The position numbers were made by a program, and so were the translations under genes. A stretch of DNA of 64,000 nt. It comes from Capsicum annuum. Taxonomy: Eukaryota; Streptophyta; Magnoliopsida; Solanales; Solanaceae. This document shows positions 35,601 to 47,900 of the stretch, piece by piece. The notes under the pieces were generated by a model that did not search any database, was not told the origin of the DNA, and saw only the letters and a program-made list of their open reading frames with translations. The stretch lies in assembly GCF_002878395.1 (NCBI RefSeq), contig NC_061118.1, positions 939,286 to 1,003,285 of the forward strand, given 5' to 3'. Within the stretch, counting starts at the first letter, position 1; every line of letters starts with the position of its first letter.

Positions 35601-38600
35601 AGTTTACTAAGTGTCTCAATTTGCTTTGTATCTGCTCGCTCTGATACAGACCAAAAAAATATAGAGTGAATTGATATGCGATGAGATTGAACTCGAATTT
35701 TGACAACAGATACAATTGTAGTAGTAATTGTGAAGGAGATAGTGAGGAGGAAAAAGGTGTGAAGAAAAAGAGAATGAGTTTGTTGAAGCATTTGTTATTG
35801 GAAGTAGGAAAGATGCTTTGGTTGATTTTTGTTTGGCTTTATGTTCGCTTTCTCCGGCTTTACGATTTTGGTATGCTTTCACTGGTGTTTTGTGTGTCGA
35901 TTATTGCATTATTTTATTTCTCGTAATTGTCTTTTCTATTGCTTGTTGTGTAGTGCGCTTTTCCATTTGGATTAAGTTGTATTATAATTGTTTCCATACG
36001 TGTATGTCTTTTTTCGGACTGTTTGATAGGTACCTGTCAAGGTTAAAGTGTTTCGAGTGAAAACCTCCATTTTTTAGCGTATGATAAAACAACTTCTGCA
36101 GCTTCCGAAAATCACTTACTTTTTTGCTAAAAGCATTGGCAAGCGTCTCAACTTTAGAAAATAAGAATTTTTGAATTAATCTTGTCCTAAAAGGCTAATA
36201 ATTTGACACCCAAGGGTCTGGCCTAGTGGTTCAGTGAAATTGGGTTGAGCATCATGAGGTCTTAGGTTCAATTTCTAATAGAGACAAACACTAGGATTTT
36301 TTTTCCTTGACCCAACAAGAAGGTATTTTTTTCTTGACCTTAATATACAAGAAGGATCTTTTAATGCTTCAGTCAAGAGTAATATTATTGAAGCTTCGGA
36401 GACAGCTAATATATGGATAAGTGGAAAGCCTAGAAAATTTGGGAACTTCAGGAGTCTTCTGAAAGAGGACAGAGGAAAAAAGTTTAGAGAGGTTGTAGAG
36501 ACTTTCTTTGAGATGGGTGGATGGCACCAAGAAATTTCAATTGGTGCAATTGAAGACCGTCACATCTCCTAAATAATGGGATGGCCTCAAAATTAAAGAT
36601 TTGGCAGTTTTTAACAAATCTTTGTTGGACAAATGGCTTTGGCGTTTTGGGATGGAGGTACAAGCCTTTTGGAAAGGGGTTATAGTTGATAAATATGGGG
36701 TAATGGAAAGGGGATGGAGAGCTAGAGATGTCACTATGCCTTTTGGGTATGGTTTGTGGAGGATCATAATGAAGGATAAGATGATTTCAATAGAAATATC
36801 TTATTCAAGGTTGGAAATGGGAGGAGAGTTATTTTTTTGGGACATAGGTGGTGTGGGAATGACTTATTGAAAGATGATTTAGAAGGTAAGTGAGATTCAT
36901 GGTGGAGAGACTTTTTGGGACTTGAGATTTAGAAGGAATTTCCACAATTGGGAGGTGACTGTGCTCCAAAGCATGATGACCATTCTTCACGAGCAAGTCA
37001 TTTCGGTGGATAAACCTGATGCTTTGTGGTGGGGTTTGGGGAACAAAAGAGTTTTCTCTGTTAAATTTTTCAATGTGAAATTCCTAATGATGGAGGAGCC
37101 TGTCTGTCCATGTGATGCAATTTGGACAGCGTTGGTGCGGAGGAAGGTGTGTTTTTCTCTTGCCTAGCATCTAGAGTGGTGATTTTGATGGCGGAAAATC
37201 TTATAAAGCGAAAGGTTGGTTGTGTCAGTAGGTGTTACATGTGTAAGGAGATAGGGGAAGAAGTGGATCATCTTCTCATTCATTGTCTTTACCATGAGAT
37301 TAAGGTTGTCTTTACCATGAGATTAAGGTGGCATATGCTTTGATGGTTCAGAGTTTCTTGGGTAATGCCAAAAGCTGTGAAAGATTTAATGTTTCATTGG
37401 AGAAGTGTGAATAGGAGGAGAAGACATAAGGCATGGAATTTGGTCCCTCTTGCGTGGGTTATTTGGAAAGAAAGAAATATGAGAGCTTTCGAGGGGGTAC
37501 AGTTGTGTTTTTCTCAGTTGAGGAATAACCTCCGTCACTTATTTTTGAATTGTTGCACTCATAAAATTCCTTGTTGTATAGAAGTGTGAGTGGAATTCGT
37601 ATAGAATCAGATTTTGTAGATTCTTTACCTTTTGGTTTATCCATCATATATGACCTACTCAGCCTTGTTAGTGAATGAAATACATTTACCTTATTAAAAA
37701 AAGGGAAAAAAGTTGTGTAGACCATTGATGAAATTTTTTGTTTTTTTAAACGAAGGTAACAAGGCCATTGATGAAAATTCACTACAACTTACTATGAAGC
37801 TATTAAGCGAGTGGAAAAAGGGGACTTAAAATAAGGAGCTGGAAATGAAATGTGGGAATGACTTGATTTATCAACTTGTTTCTTTTCAAAAGAAAAAAAA
37901 ATGTATTTAGAGGATTCATTTTGATGCTTCAATTATCTGGTTTTGGGCTTCATTTTGTCCTAGAACGTAATGCTTTCTCTAAGCTACTCGCATGAAACCT
38001 AAGCATGCAGTATTAATTTTTGAAAATGTTGCTGATGTTCTTGTGATGGTATGTGCAGGAATATCCTCGTGAAAGACTCAGAGAAGGTGCTATTACAAGA
38101 GAAAGTGTCTGCAGAAGGTGAAATGTTTTAATATTGTCTCGTTTTTCCTTTTTGTTCTCCTCCTTTCATCTCCTTGCTCAAAATAGTATTCTTCATTTTT
38201 CTTGGTATGGAAGTTGGGGATTAGGTGGTTGTTCTCTAGCACTTAATGAGAAGAAAAGTACAAGTTGCTGCCCAGTTGCTTCCATCGTATTTAATTAGTT
38301 GTCTCACATGGGTTATGTAAGAGTTCTCAAAGAAGCTTATAAATATCTTGAGTGATTCCACCAAATGCCTTTATGGTGGTGGGTTGAATGTTTAGATTCT
38401 TCCCCATGATGAGAGGTCCTTATGCAGCTTTAAATTTTTTGATACCTTTTAAGATGAGTCAAGCTCTTAGATTGTCCAATTACTATTCTGTCAATCTTAT
38501 TTTTTGCTGCCTCCTCCCATTCTATCTGTTATGAACTTAAGCTTTTCTTATAACGTCTTCTTTTGCAGATGTTTCTTCAAGAATTGTGGAAGTTCCATCA

Positions 38601-38942
38601 GCAATAAATTCATGTTCCAAAGCAGTTATACTTGTTTGTACATTCCTCAACTCTTATGCCTAAGATCTTTTTTTATTTCCAGTGATTATTGAGTAAAAGT
38701 TACTTGCTAATGTGAATCTAATGAAAACATTCACTTGGATGGATAAGAAAGGGCTGTGTTCCCTTGTTTCTGCCAAGGCAGTCATGAGTAGAGGACAAGA
38801 GCCAGGGAATGCTTAGACGGTCATGAATAAGAACACGGACCAAGGATTTGTTCTGTTCTTGAACAAAGTTATGTGTCTATATCTTCAGCTTAGTATCTAG
38901 TACTTTCCTGGTTCTTTGAAAGTAATTTCAGCATCCATATAT

Positions 38943-38973
<31 letters not shown>

Positions 38974-41900
38974 AATATATATAAAGTAATAATAACAATA
39001 GTAATATTAAAAGTTCCATGTATTCTTATTGGTATATAAATCTATAGTAAAGTCAAGATACTTCTTGACTAAAATCTATTCCCAACTAGTAGATATCACC
39101 TAAGTGGATCTTTTTCTTCCATTGTGCCCTATCTTTACATAAGTCTTAAGAAATTATTTATCTTTCGAGACAACTTCCTTTCATGTGATTTTAGGCCTAC
39201 CTGTCTCCTTTTAACATCTTCACTCACCAAAGTTTCACACCTACGGACCGGATATCTGTAGGATGACAAAGTATGACTAAATCATCTCAAACGACCTTCT
39301 CTCATTTTATCCATAATGCATGCTACTAGCACCTCCTAGCAAACATGGTCATTCTTAATTCTATCTTATAGTATATGATCCCACATCCATTTTAGTATCC
39401 GCATCTCTGTGACACTCATGTTATGGATATGTTGAACTTTAGTGGCTCTACATTTTCTTCCATATGATATTGTCGGTCTTATGACCGTGATGTAGACCTT
39501 ACCTTTTATTTTGGTAGGCACCCTCTATCCCAAAGCACCCCGATAATACTTCTCCATCAACCATTCTTTTTTAATTCTCCATCAACCATTCTGTTTTAAT
39601 TCCATGAGTAACATACCATCTTGTCTCACCACAATATTGTATGTTTTTCATTAATTTGTAATATTTTGCTAAAGGTGCAAAAAGTACCTCTAAAGAAGCA
39701 ACAACAACAACATACCCAGTGTATTCCCACATAGTGGGGTCCGGGAAGGGTAAAGTGTTCACAAACCATATCACTACTACCTCAGGTGAAGTAGGTGAAG
39801 TAGAGAGACTGTTTCCGATAGACCCCCGGCTTAGAACAGATAACATTATAACAAACACAAAACATAAAAGCATATAAGCTTATACAGTGCGCCAAATCAC
39901 AAGATAATACTATACACTATCTATCCGAAATCATAGACATCACTCAAACACCACGAATAGGGAACTCCAGACGCAAACAAAGTACTCTTCCCTACTGTTA
40001 CACAGACGCATTCCTACCCCTAACCCTCTACCTCTCTAAAGAAGCATCTCTTTTTTTGACCATCTCAATTTCAGCTGCTTTAATTGTATGTTGTAGTTGC
40101 TGAAAATGTTATTTTCCTTGTTTGCTTCTTTAGGTGGCTAGTGCAGCTTATGGCACCGATCATGTCCCAGCTCTTGATATTATAAGGAAATTAAAGTCCA
40201 GAAATGGACTAGCCATCGGCATCATCCTGAAACCTTTCAGCTTTGAAGGACGAAGGCGCTATGATGAGGTATTATATACTTTTATTTCGGGAAATGATGA
40301 TGCTGAATAAATCTTTTTTTCTTCTTTTGAAGATATTAGGGCGAAAAAAGAGAAACAACAAAATTGATTCACGAAGGAAGCAATTCTTTCTTAATTTCCT
40401 TATTGGTTGTAAAGAATACTAGTCATTTGAAAATTTTGCATGGACTAGGCAATTTATTGTTCTACTTTAAAGTAATGAAGATAGCGGAAATACACATATT
40501 GTAAATGTAACACCTGTCAATACATTGATAAACCTATAGCAATGGTGGTTATTTAATATGGTCATGCATAAACAACTTGAAGCCATAAACATGGTGTACT
40601 ATATTGTAGGTCATATGATATGGTGGTATAGGTAGGCAAGAGCATCTAAGGATACCAACCAATTCCCCTCTCTGGGCTCTAATACAAAATAAATTTAAGC
40701 ATGTTTTGGATGACAAGAAGATACTTCTGATCAATTTTTAAGCTTATATCGTAAACTAAGAAAAACCTTTAATAGGGGATGCTTTAATAATTCTGTAGCC
40801 AAAGCAAAGATGTAATTACTAATAAAAGTTTCTTGTATAACAGTGTTATAGCACCTAGTTTTCTAGGATGTCGGGATTCTAAACTCTAATCCTAATCTAC
40901 CTGGACTGTGCTGCCAAAAAGGAAAAAATCGAAAGAATAAAATAAAAGAAGTCCTCAACTAACAAAGAAGATAAGAAAGAATTAATAGGTTTATGTAGCA
41001 TGACTTGAAATAGATGTAATTAAGGAAACCTTATTTTTTGTTGAAGTCCTCTGGCAGCGAATAAAACTTACTATAGTAACTTCATGAAGAGTAGCTGATT
41101 CTATCTTTGTTTTTTTTCCTTGGACCACCTCTGGGTGTAGTGCATCATTTGTTATGTTATCTAATGTGGAGAACTGATCGATGCTTTCTTACTTTTTTAC
41201 TAAAACAAAGATCAAAAAATCATAGGCATGCCCATCTTTATCAATAATAGTTTTCAAGGTAGACCAACTGATTCACAGAAAAAATAAAAATGGTACGCCT
41301 ACAAATGGATTTTAGGCCTAGTTTTATTTCATTTAACCTCTATCTTCTATCTTTGATGGACAATGGAGGAAATTTTTTACGTTCAACAGTGGGGGTTTAT
41401 GAGATCACATTGGAGGCTATAGATTTTTGTTTTTGGAATTTGATTTTCTTTAATTTGAATTTTAATTTGGAACCTTTTTCACAATATTATCAGCCTTCTC
41501 TTCGACCAACAGTTTTGATGGTTCACCCTACTTTACAGGTCACGGATTTGATTGACAAACTTCAAAAGCATGCAACTGTTTGTATAGGTCAGTTGAACTT
41601 TGCATATTATTGTATAAGCTTATCTGTTGTTCGTTCCAATTTGATGATTCTAATAGCATAGGAGGTCCTTGCTTCTACACTGTTCATTTACTGCAAACTC
41701 TTCCATTAGAATTCTTAACAAGCACATAGCTACTTCAACATCTCTTTAACTACATGCTATTAAAAGCTTTGCATGGATACTAGTGTCATTACGATCAATT
41801 GAATTGATTGTTTGTGAAGATTATCAGCTTTCCCATTAATGGTTCAGCTATCCTGGAATTGACCTTTAATTCCTGAATGCATGATATGACTTTTTTGAAG

Positions 41901-44900
41901 TTTGGTTGTCGTTTGTAGAGAATCATATCTTTTATAGGTTTTCTACTATTTGTGGTATACTAGCGTTGGATGGTTTTAGGCGGGGTAGGGGTAGGCCGAA
42001 GAAGCACTGGGGAGAGGTGATTAGGCGGGACATGGAGCAGTTACAGCTCACTGAGGACATGACCCTAGATAGGAAGATCTGGAGGACGCGAATTAGGGCA
42101 AAGGCTAGGGTCAGTTTGGGTCGCTAGTGTAGGGAATTACATGGTGGGGGTATTATTCTTGTTATGATACCTTGTTTCATGCTTTATTACGAATCTGTTT
42201 ACTTTTCTCTGTTTTCTATTACTTGTGGGTGTCGTATTTATGTTATGCCATCTTGTTCCATGCTTTACTATGAATTTGTTTAGTATTCCGTGTCTCGAGC
42301 CGGGGGTCTATCGGAAACAGCCTTTCTACTTCTTTAGAGGTAGAGGTATGGACTGCGTACATCTTACCCTCCCCAGACCTCACTATGTGGGAATACACTG
42401 GGTTTGTTGTTGTTGTGTGCCTAAACTTTTAACAAAATTTATACTTAATAGAAAGAAGAGTTTGTTAGCAACTATGCCATAGTTCCAAAATTGTGATGTT
42501 TGTTTATTTGGGTTTGCAGTTATTGACACTGATGCTCTCCTAAAAAAAGATCTTTTAACTCTAGATGAAGCTTTGAAGACTTCATATAATGCTGTTCTGA
42601 TGGCTGTTAATGCCATTTCAATTCTTATGTCTGTAAGTTGTTTTTTCCTCGGATAAGTTTCTTGAGTTCTTTTTCCACTCTTTTCCTTTTCTTCTTTTTA
42701 CTGCTCTCTGGCTATTGTTTTCTTCGTCCTTTTACAACTTTTGATTGATGAATTTATCTAATATCTGTCTGTTTGTAAACTTGCAACAATAACAGGAGGA
42801 CCACATAAAGCTTCTAGATGCGACTGATTGTGGTACTAAAGAACTGAGTGGTCCAGAGCTAATAAAAGTAAGAAATGTAGTCTTATTTTACATCATTTAG
42901 TTGAATTGCTGATAAAATAGATTTTGTTTTGGAATTTGGAGTGTGTTACCTCTAGTAGTGCATGATATGTTTAATAAGTTCTCATCCTTGAAAATTGCGA
43001 TTATGTACAAATTAGTAAATTTCTCTGCTCTGGAAGCCACTACAATTGTTACATATTTGTTAACTTGCAGATCGAAATATTTTTGGTCGTCTTTCAACTT
43101 TTGTAAAGGTTGAAAGTTGCACCTTCTGTTAGTTCTTAGAAAAGGAGTCACTTAATAGGAGTTTATCAAAAAAATAGGAGTTAAGATGAATATTTTTTGG
43201 AAGAATGGAAAGGAAGCCAAGAAATTAAGAACGGAGAAGAAGATGCATGAGGAGGAGAAGAAACAGAAAGTAAATTCCTTCACCTTGTATTCAGATGTTG
43301 AATTAAATCTTATTGGTGAGCGGAGGAAGAAATTAATGGATGTAGAGCAATATACTCTATATAAAAGAAATGGATCACTTCAATCCAAAAGTTCTTTAAA
43401 TTGGATCTCTCTCTCTTTCTTGGTGCATTGAACCAAATGAATTTTGAAGATTCTGTTGCGGAACTTTATACATTTTTTCTAGTTTTTGTCTGCTCAAATT
43501 GAATGCTAAATTGATTTTTTTTAGATTCTTGAAAGCTACAAAGAGGCAAAGACTGGATTTGGAGCTGGATACAATGTCGAAACTTCAATTCTGCGAGCTG
43601 TATATGACTGCCCATTCCTTGGTTTGGGAGTAAAGGTCAGGAGTAATTCAACTTGTTAGAGTATATGCTTTCGTTTCATATCCACATACTTGACAGCTAG
43701 TAATTCCTGCTTCAAACTTATGACTTCAATCAAGTTTATTTTATCCAATTTAATCGCCTTTTAACAAGTTTTACAACAACATATCCAGTGCAATCCCATT
43801 AATGGGGTTTGCGGAGGGTAGAGTATACACAAACATTACCCGTACCTCGTAGAGCTATTATGATTTCTCTCTCTATCTCTGTCTCTCTCTCAACCTTGCG
43901 GTCTTTTGACCTCCTTTTTGATGCCTTTTATCATTTTTGCTTATGTTCTTTCTCAGGGGTCAAATGGTGTTGTTATATGCATTATTGCAAGTTCAGGTGT
44001 AAGTTCCAGTGATGTGCGTAGCATCTTGCGCACGTTTCGCCAAACTACTGGATGTAATGGAGACATTGTGATATCCATTGTCCAGGAACCCAATATGGAG
44101 CCAAATTTAGTAGTTACTACTGTAGTTACATGTGGGTAAGTTGTCTTGACAAATGTGAGCCAAATTCTGTGCTCATCTTTTTGTTAGAGCAGTTATACTT
44201 TGCTTCTGGTTCTTGATGAATGAGCATTTTATGAACCGATCTCATTAAAGGTAGGGGTGCAATCACCTGGGATGCATTGGTGGTGGGATGATGTTGGCGA
44301 TTGTGGATTAAGCTGTAGTTGTTTTGTACAGGATGGTTAACAGGACTAACTTATCAAAGGGACAACAACAACATATTAAGTGTAATTTCATAGGGGTGGG
44401 TCTTGAGAGGGTAGAGTGCATGCAGATCTTACCCTTACATCATGGAGGCCGAGAGGCTGTTTCCATAAGACCCTCGGCTCAAGTAACGCATATAAAGAAG
44501 TTTGAAAAGAAAAACGTAGAAGTAAAGAGGACATAGCAAATAATAGGGAAAACATTACATAGAATTCAGAAAACAAGGAACAGTAACAATAGCCAAATAA
44601 TGCGATAACCGAAGCACAGGAAACAACGAGTAGCAACAGAAATCTTAGGACAACAAACTACAAGAATAATGCTACTATTACTGGTATGAACACGGAAATA
44701 AGTACAATGTACCAAACTACCACCAAGCTTATCCCACAGGAAAGCGAGACAATGCTCAACTACCTACCAACCTTTTACCGAATCCGCGACCTTCATAGCC
44801 TCCTATCTAAGGTCATGTCTTTGGTAAGCTGAAGATACACCATCTCCTTTCTAATCACCTCTCCCCAATACTTCTTCGGCCGGCCTTTGCTTCTCCTTAA

Positions 44901-47900
44901 ACCCACCATAGCCAACCTCTTGCACCTCCTTACCAGGGCGTCTGCACATCTCCTCTTCACATCCCTGAACCATCTCAGCCTTGCTTCCCTCATCTTGTCC
45001 ACCACGGAGGTCACTCCTGCCATGTCTTGGATATCATCATTCCTAATCTTATCTCTTTTAGTATCCTCATTTTTGCAACTCTCATCGTTTGAACATGAGA
45101 GTTTTTAACTGGTCAACACTCTGTCACATACAACATAGTCGGTCTAACTATCACTCCGGAGAATTTACCTTTAAGTTTTGGTGGTACATTCTTATCTCAT
45201 AGGATTCCGAGGGGAACCTCCATTTCGTCCAACCCGCACCAGTACGACATGTGACATTATAAACTTATCAAAGGGACAAACTATGAAAATTGCTTTGTGA
45301 AATAGTCATATTGTCTTTTATGGTTCAGTATATTTTTCTTCAACTGTAATACCAGGATTCGGTACTCTTGCACTATAGATTATTGTAGTGTACAGTCTTT
45401 TATTTAGCGACAAATGCATGCTGATACTGTAATTCTTAAAATAAGATATCCTAACTTGACTTTCTTTAGAAAAAAATTGGGGAAGGGTAAAAGGGAGAGG
45501 GGATTACAAGGTGGGGAATCGAACTCTCATCAACAAGGTGAAAGTTTAGGTACCGAATCAATTGAGCTACTAAGATTCCCCTCCTAACATGGGTCAAATA
45601 TACATTAAGCTTGATTTCCTTATTATAGAATGAGATCAACTGATCAAGGAAGAATATGTATTTTGAATTTTCCTGCTAGGTGCAATTTTTTCTCCTTTAT
45701 TGTGAAGATGTCTTCCTTTAATTTATGTGATTTAGAGACCAAGCAGTGAATGTCTAGTGCCTCTACTTGTTCATATCAGATGATGGACTTCTATCCTCTT
45801 GCCTTTCGTCTGCCTATATACTGTTTTTTCTTTCCTTCGGGTTCCTTTTTTTGTTGCCACATTATTCACTTCAGATGTTATATCAAATGATTTGCTAGAG
45901 AATTCAACCTGTTCTTTTAGCGAATTTGTACAACTATCTAAAATCCTAATTTTTGAGTATTTATGATTCTTAGGTACGCTACACAGGAATCATCTGAAAA
46001 AAGTAGCTTATTGTCTAGACTAGCGCAACATATTCCTTTCATATTTAATATCCTTAAGAAGCCAGATCCACCACTTCAAATTGCCAAAGAAAGTGAAATT
46101 GATGAGAGTCCAGAAACTTCTGATATGGCAGAATTTGTTTCTGTGGATAATGCACCTGAGGACATACCTGTCTATTCTGGGGAACTGCAGGCATTATTTC
46201 CTACCAGTGGTGAAGAAACATCCTTTTTGAGGTCTTCCACTACTCTTTTAAAATGAAGTTCACCTTTGCTGAAATCATTCTTGGACGACTTCTTGTACTC
46301 TCACATATAGAAATTTTATTGTTATGCAGAGATTATAATAATGTCTCTGATGAAAGGAAGATTGAACTGTCAAATTCTGACGTTGCTACTGAAGGTACAT
46401 ATTATTTTTGTTTAAGGTTGACTCAGTTTTTATGCACTGGTATCTTGACGTGAATGCAATCAAGGCTATTCAACAGTTGCGATAAGATTTATTAGATAAG
46501 CAATTCAAAGTTATGAGCTTATAATGGAATAGTGATATCCTGACCGGACTAGATTTTGCAGCACCTCTTGTTTTCAGAAGAGAGATGCTCACAAGATGGA
46601 ATCTGGGGCCAGGAAAAGACACTTCAGAAGCCGTAGCTACAGAAGGGACTGAGACCTTGGAAGCCAAAAATATGGTTGACAATATCAGCACCTACAAACT
46701 TCCAGTTGGTGTAAAGCATAAAGAACAGTTGCAAACTACTCCGGGTTCCTCAAACTCAAGAAATTCAGCGAGGAAATCTGAAGAAAGTAAAGGTGCAAAG
46801 ACTAGAGATATATCAAGTCTATCTCAGGATGCAGTGGATGAAGAATACAACGAAATTATTGCAGATGTTTACAACATTAACCTTTCCTTAGCTGAAAGAA
46901 ACTATGCCAGTGTACCAAAAAGGAAAGGAGTTCTCTCTACTCGGGCAGCCTCTATGCTGGTAATTTTTTGGTAACTAGCATTTTATTAATCACCAAGTGT
47001 AACAACTTTACAAAGCCATCTACCACCGTCACAGCTGCTGTCAACAGTATCTATGGTCTAATAGTCTATAACTTTACTACAAATAACTAGAAAAGGAAAG
47101 ACTGTACAATATGTCTATTTCTAATTGTAATTTGTAGTGCTCACTTTACTTACACTCTTGCTATTACATCTGGATTCCTACTCTTTTTCTTAAAAATTCT
47201 TTGGTTCCTCTCAATCAAATGGTATGACTTCAGAGCTAATAATATTGAATAACTGGGCCTCTTTGGATTTTTCCCTTTGTACTTAGTCTTGGTGGTGATC
47301 CCAGTTGGTAGCAGTAAAGGTGTTTCCTTTCATCCATCTCATCACCTCAGCCCACAGTTGCTTAGTGAATTGACAGTGAACAAAATAGGTGCTCCATGGT
47401 TTCCTCAAAAGCTTGACAATGTGGTATCCACAGTCATACCCCATTTTAGTAGTCCTATCTGCCGTGAGTAATCTCCCATGAACCTGCATCCACAGTGTGA
47501 ACCTAGCCTTTGATCTGGCATTGTTGCCAAACACCAGGAATTTCCATGTTGCTCTAGGACTATAATCTAGTATATGAGGATACACCTGTTTTGTTAAGCT
47601 GCCAGTCTTGGAGATCCTCTGAGCACAGTGCATGTATTGCTTCATTTCCACAATTGCCCTTACCAACCAGCTTGCTTCAGCTGGAATTCTTAGGTCTTTC
47701 CATTGTTGTCCTTTGATGTAGTAAGAATTTATCCATTTTATCCTCATCTTGTCTGCCTTATGGGCCAGGTCTCAGCAAGCTTTGATTAGTGCAGCCTTAT
47801 TCCACCCCAAACCCCCGGCAGAGTTAGGAATACAGATTTTGTCCCAGGATACCAAAACCCTCTTAGTGTCGACATTAGTTCCAGACCAAAGATAACTCTT

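Larger units (their letters stand above)
26635..35870 (+). repeat. Array of 11 extra copies of ARC3 exon-1 end, donor and intron start
   Basis: Each unit is homologous to exon 1 from about 26427 to the donor, plus about 130-170 bp of intron (containing TTTGAGTCATAATTATTAG and TGAATAGTAGCAATAGTTTAC). Exon-like parts lie at 26746-26939, 27113-27283, 27411-27600, 27727-27874, 28001-28184 (cut), 32095-32287, 32457-32647, 32821-33008, 34947-35145, 35294-35497 and 35677-35870. Almost all end in the same TTTTG|GTATG-type donor. Spacing is about 270-375 bp. Two RTE LINEs and a solo LTR split the array into three blocks. [17 protein letters not shown] or a near match is readable in most copies. The copies at 32457-32647 and 35294-35497 are open through to the donor, while 26746-26939 and 34947-35145 have small frameshifts. 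None has the transit peptide. Confidence 0.93.

Noticed and set aside
26635..35870. CRISPR-like or bacterial repeat array
   Set aside because: Units are hundreds of bp long, homologous to ARC3 exon 1, and interrupted by plant retroelements. It is a eukaryotic tandem duplication.
36213..37700. L1 open pieces as extra ARC3 exons
   Set aside because: Exon 1 to exon 2 (26634 to 38059) joins in frame with the conserved LRFWNIL, leaving no room for them.
45500..45590. Possible tRNA gene
   Set aside because: A and B boxes are present on the minus strand, but no complete cloverleaf with acceptor stem can be closed; a SINE head explains it. The same holds for 7106, 13566 and 36213.
47283..47747. 154-codon minus-strand ORF as a host gene
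   Set aside because: Its sequence is the zf-RVT region of an L1 LINE and it lies within a larger decayed LINE reading.
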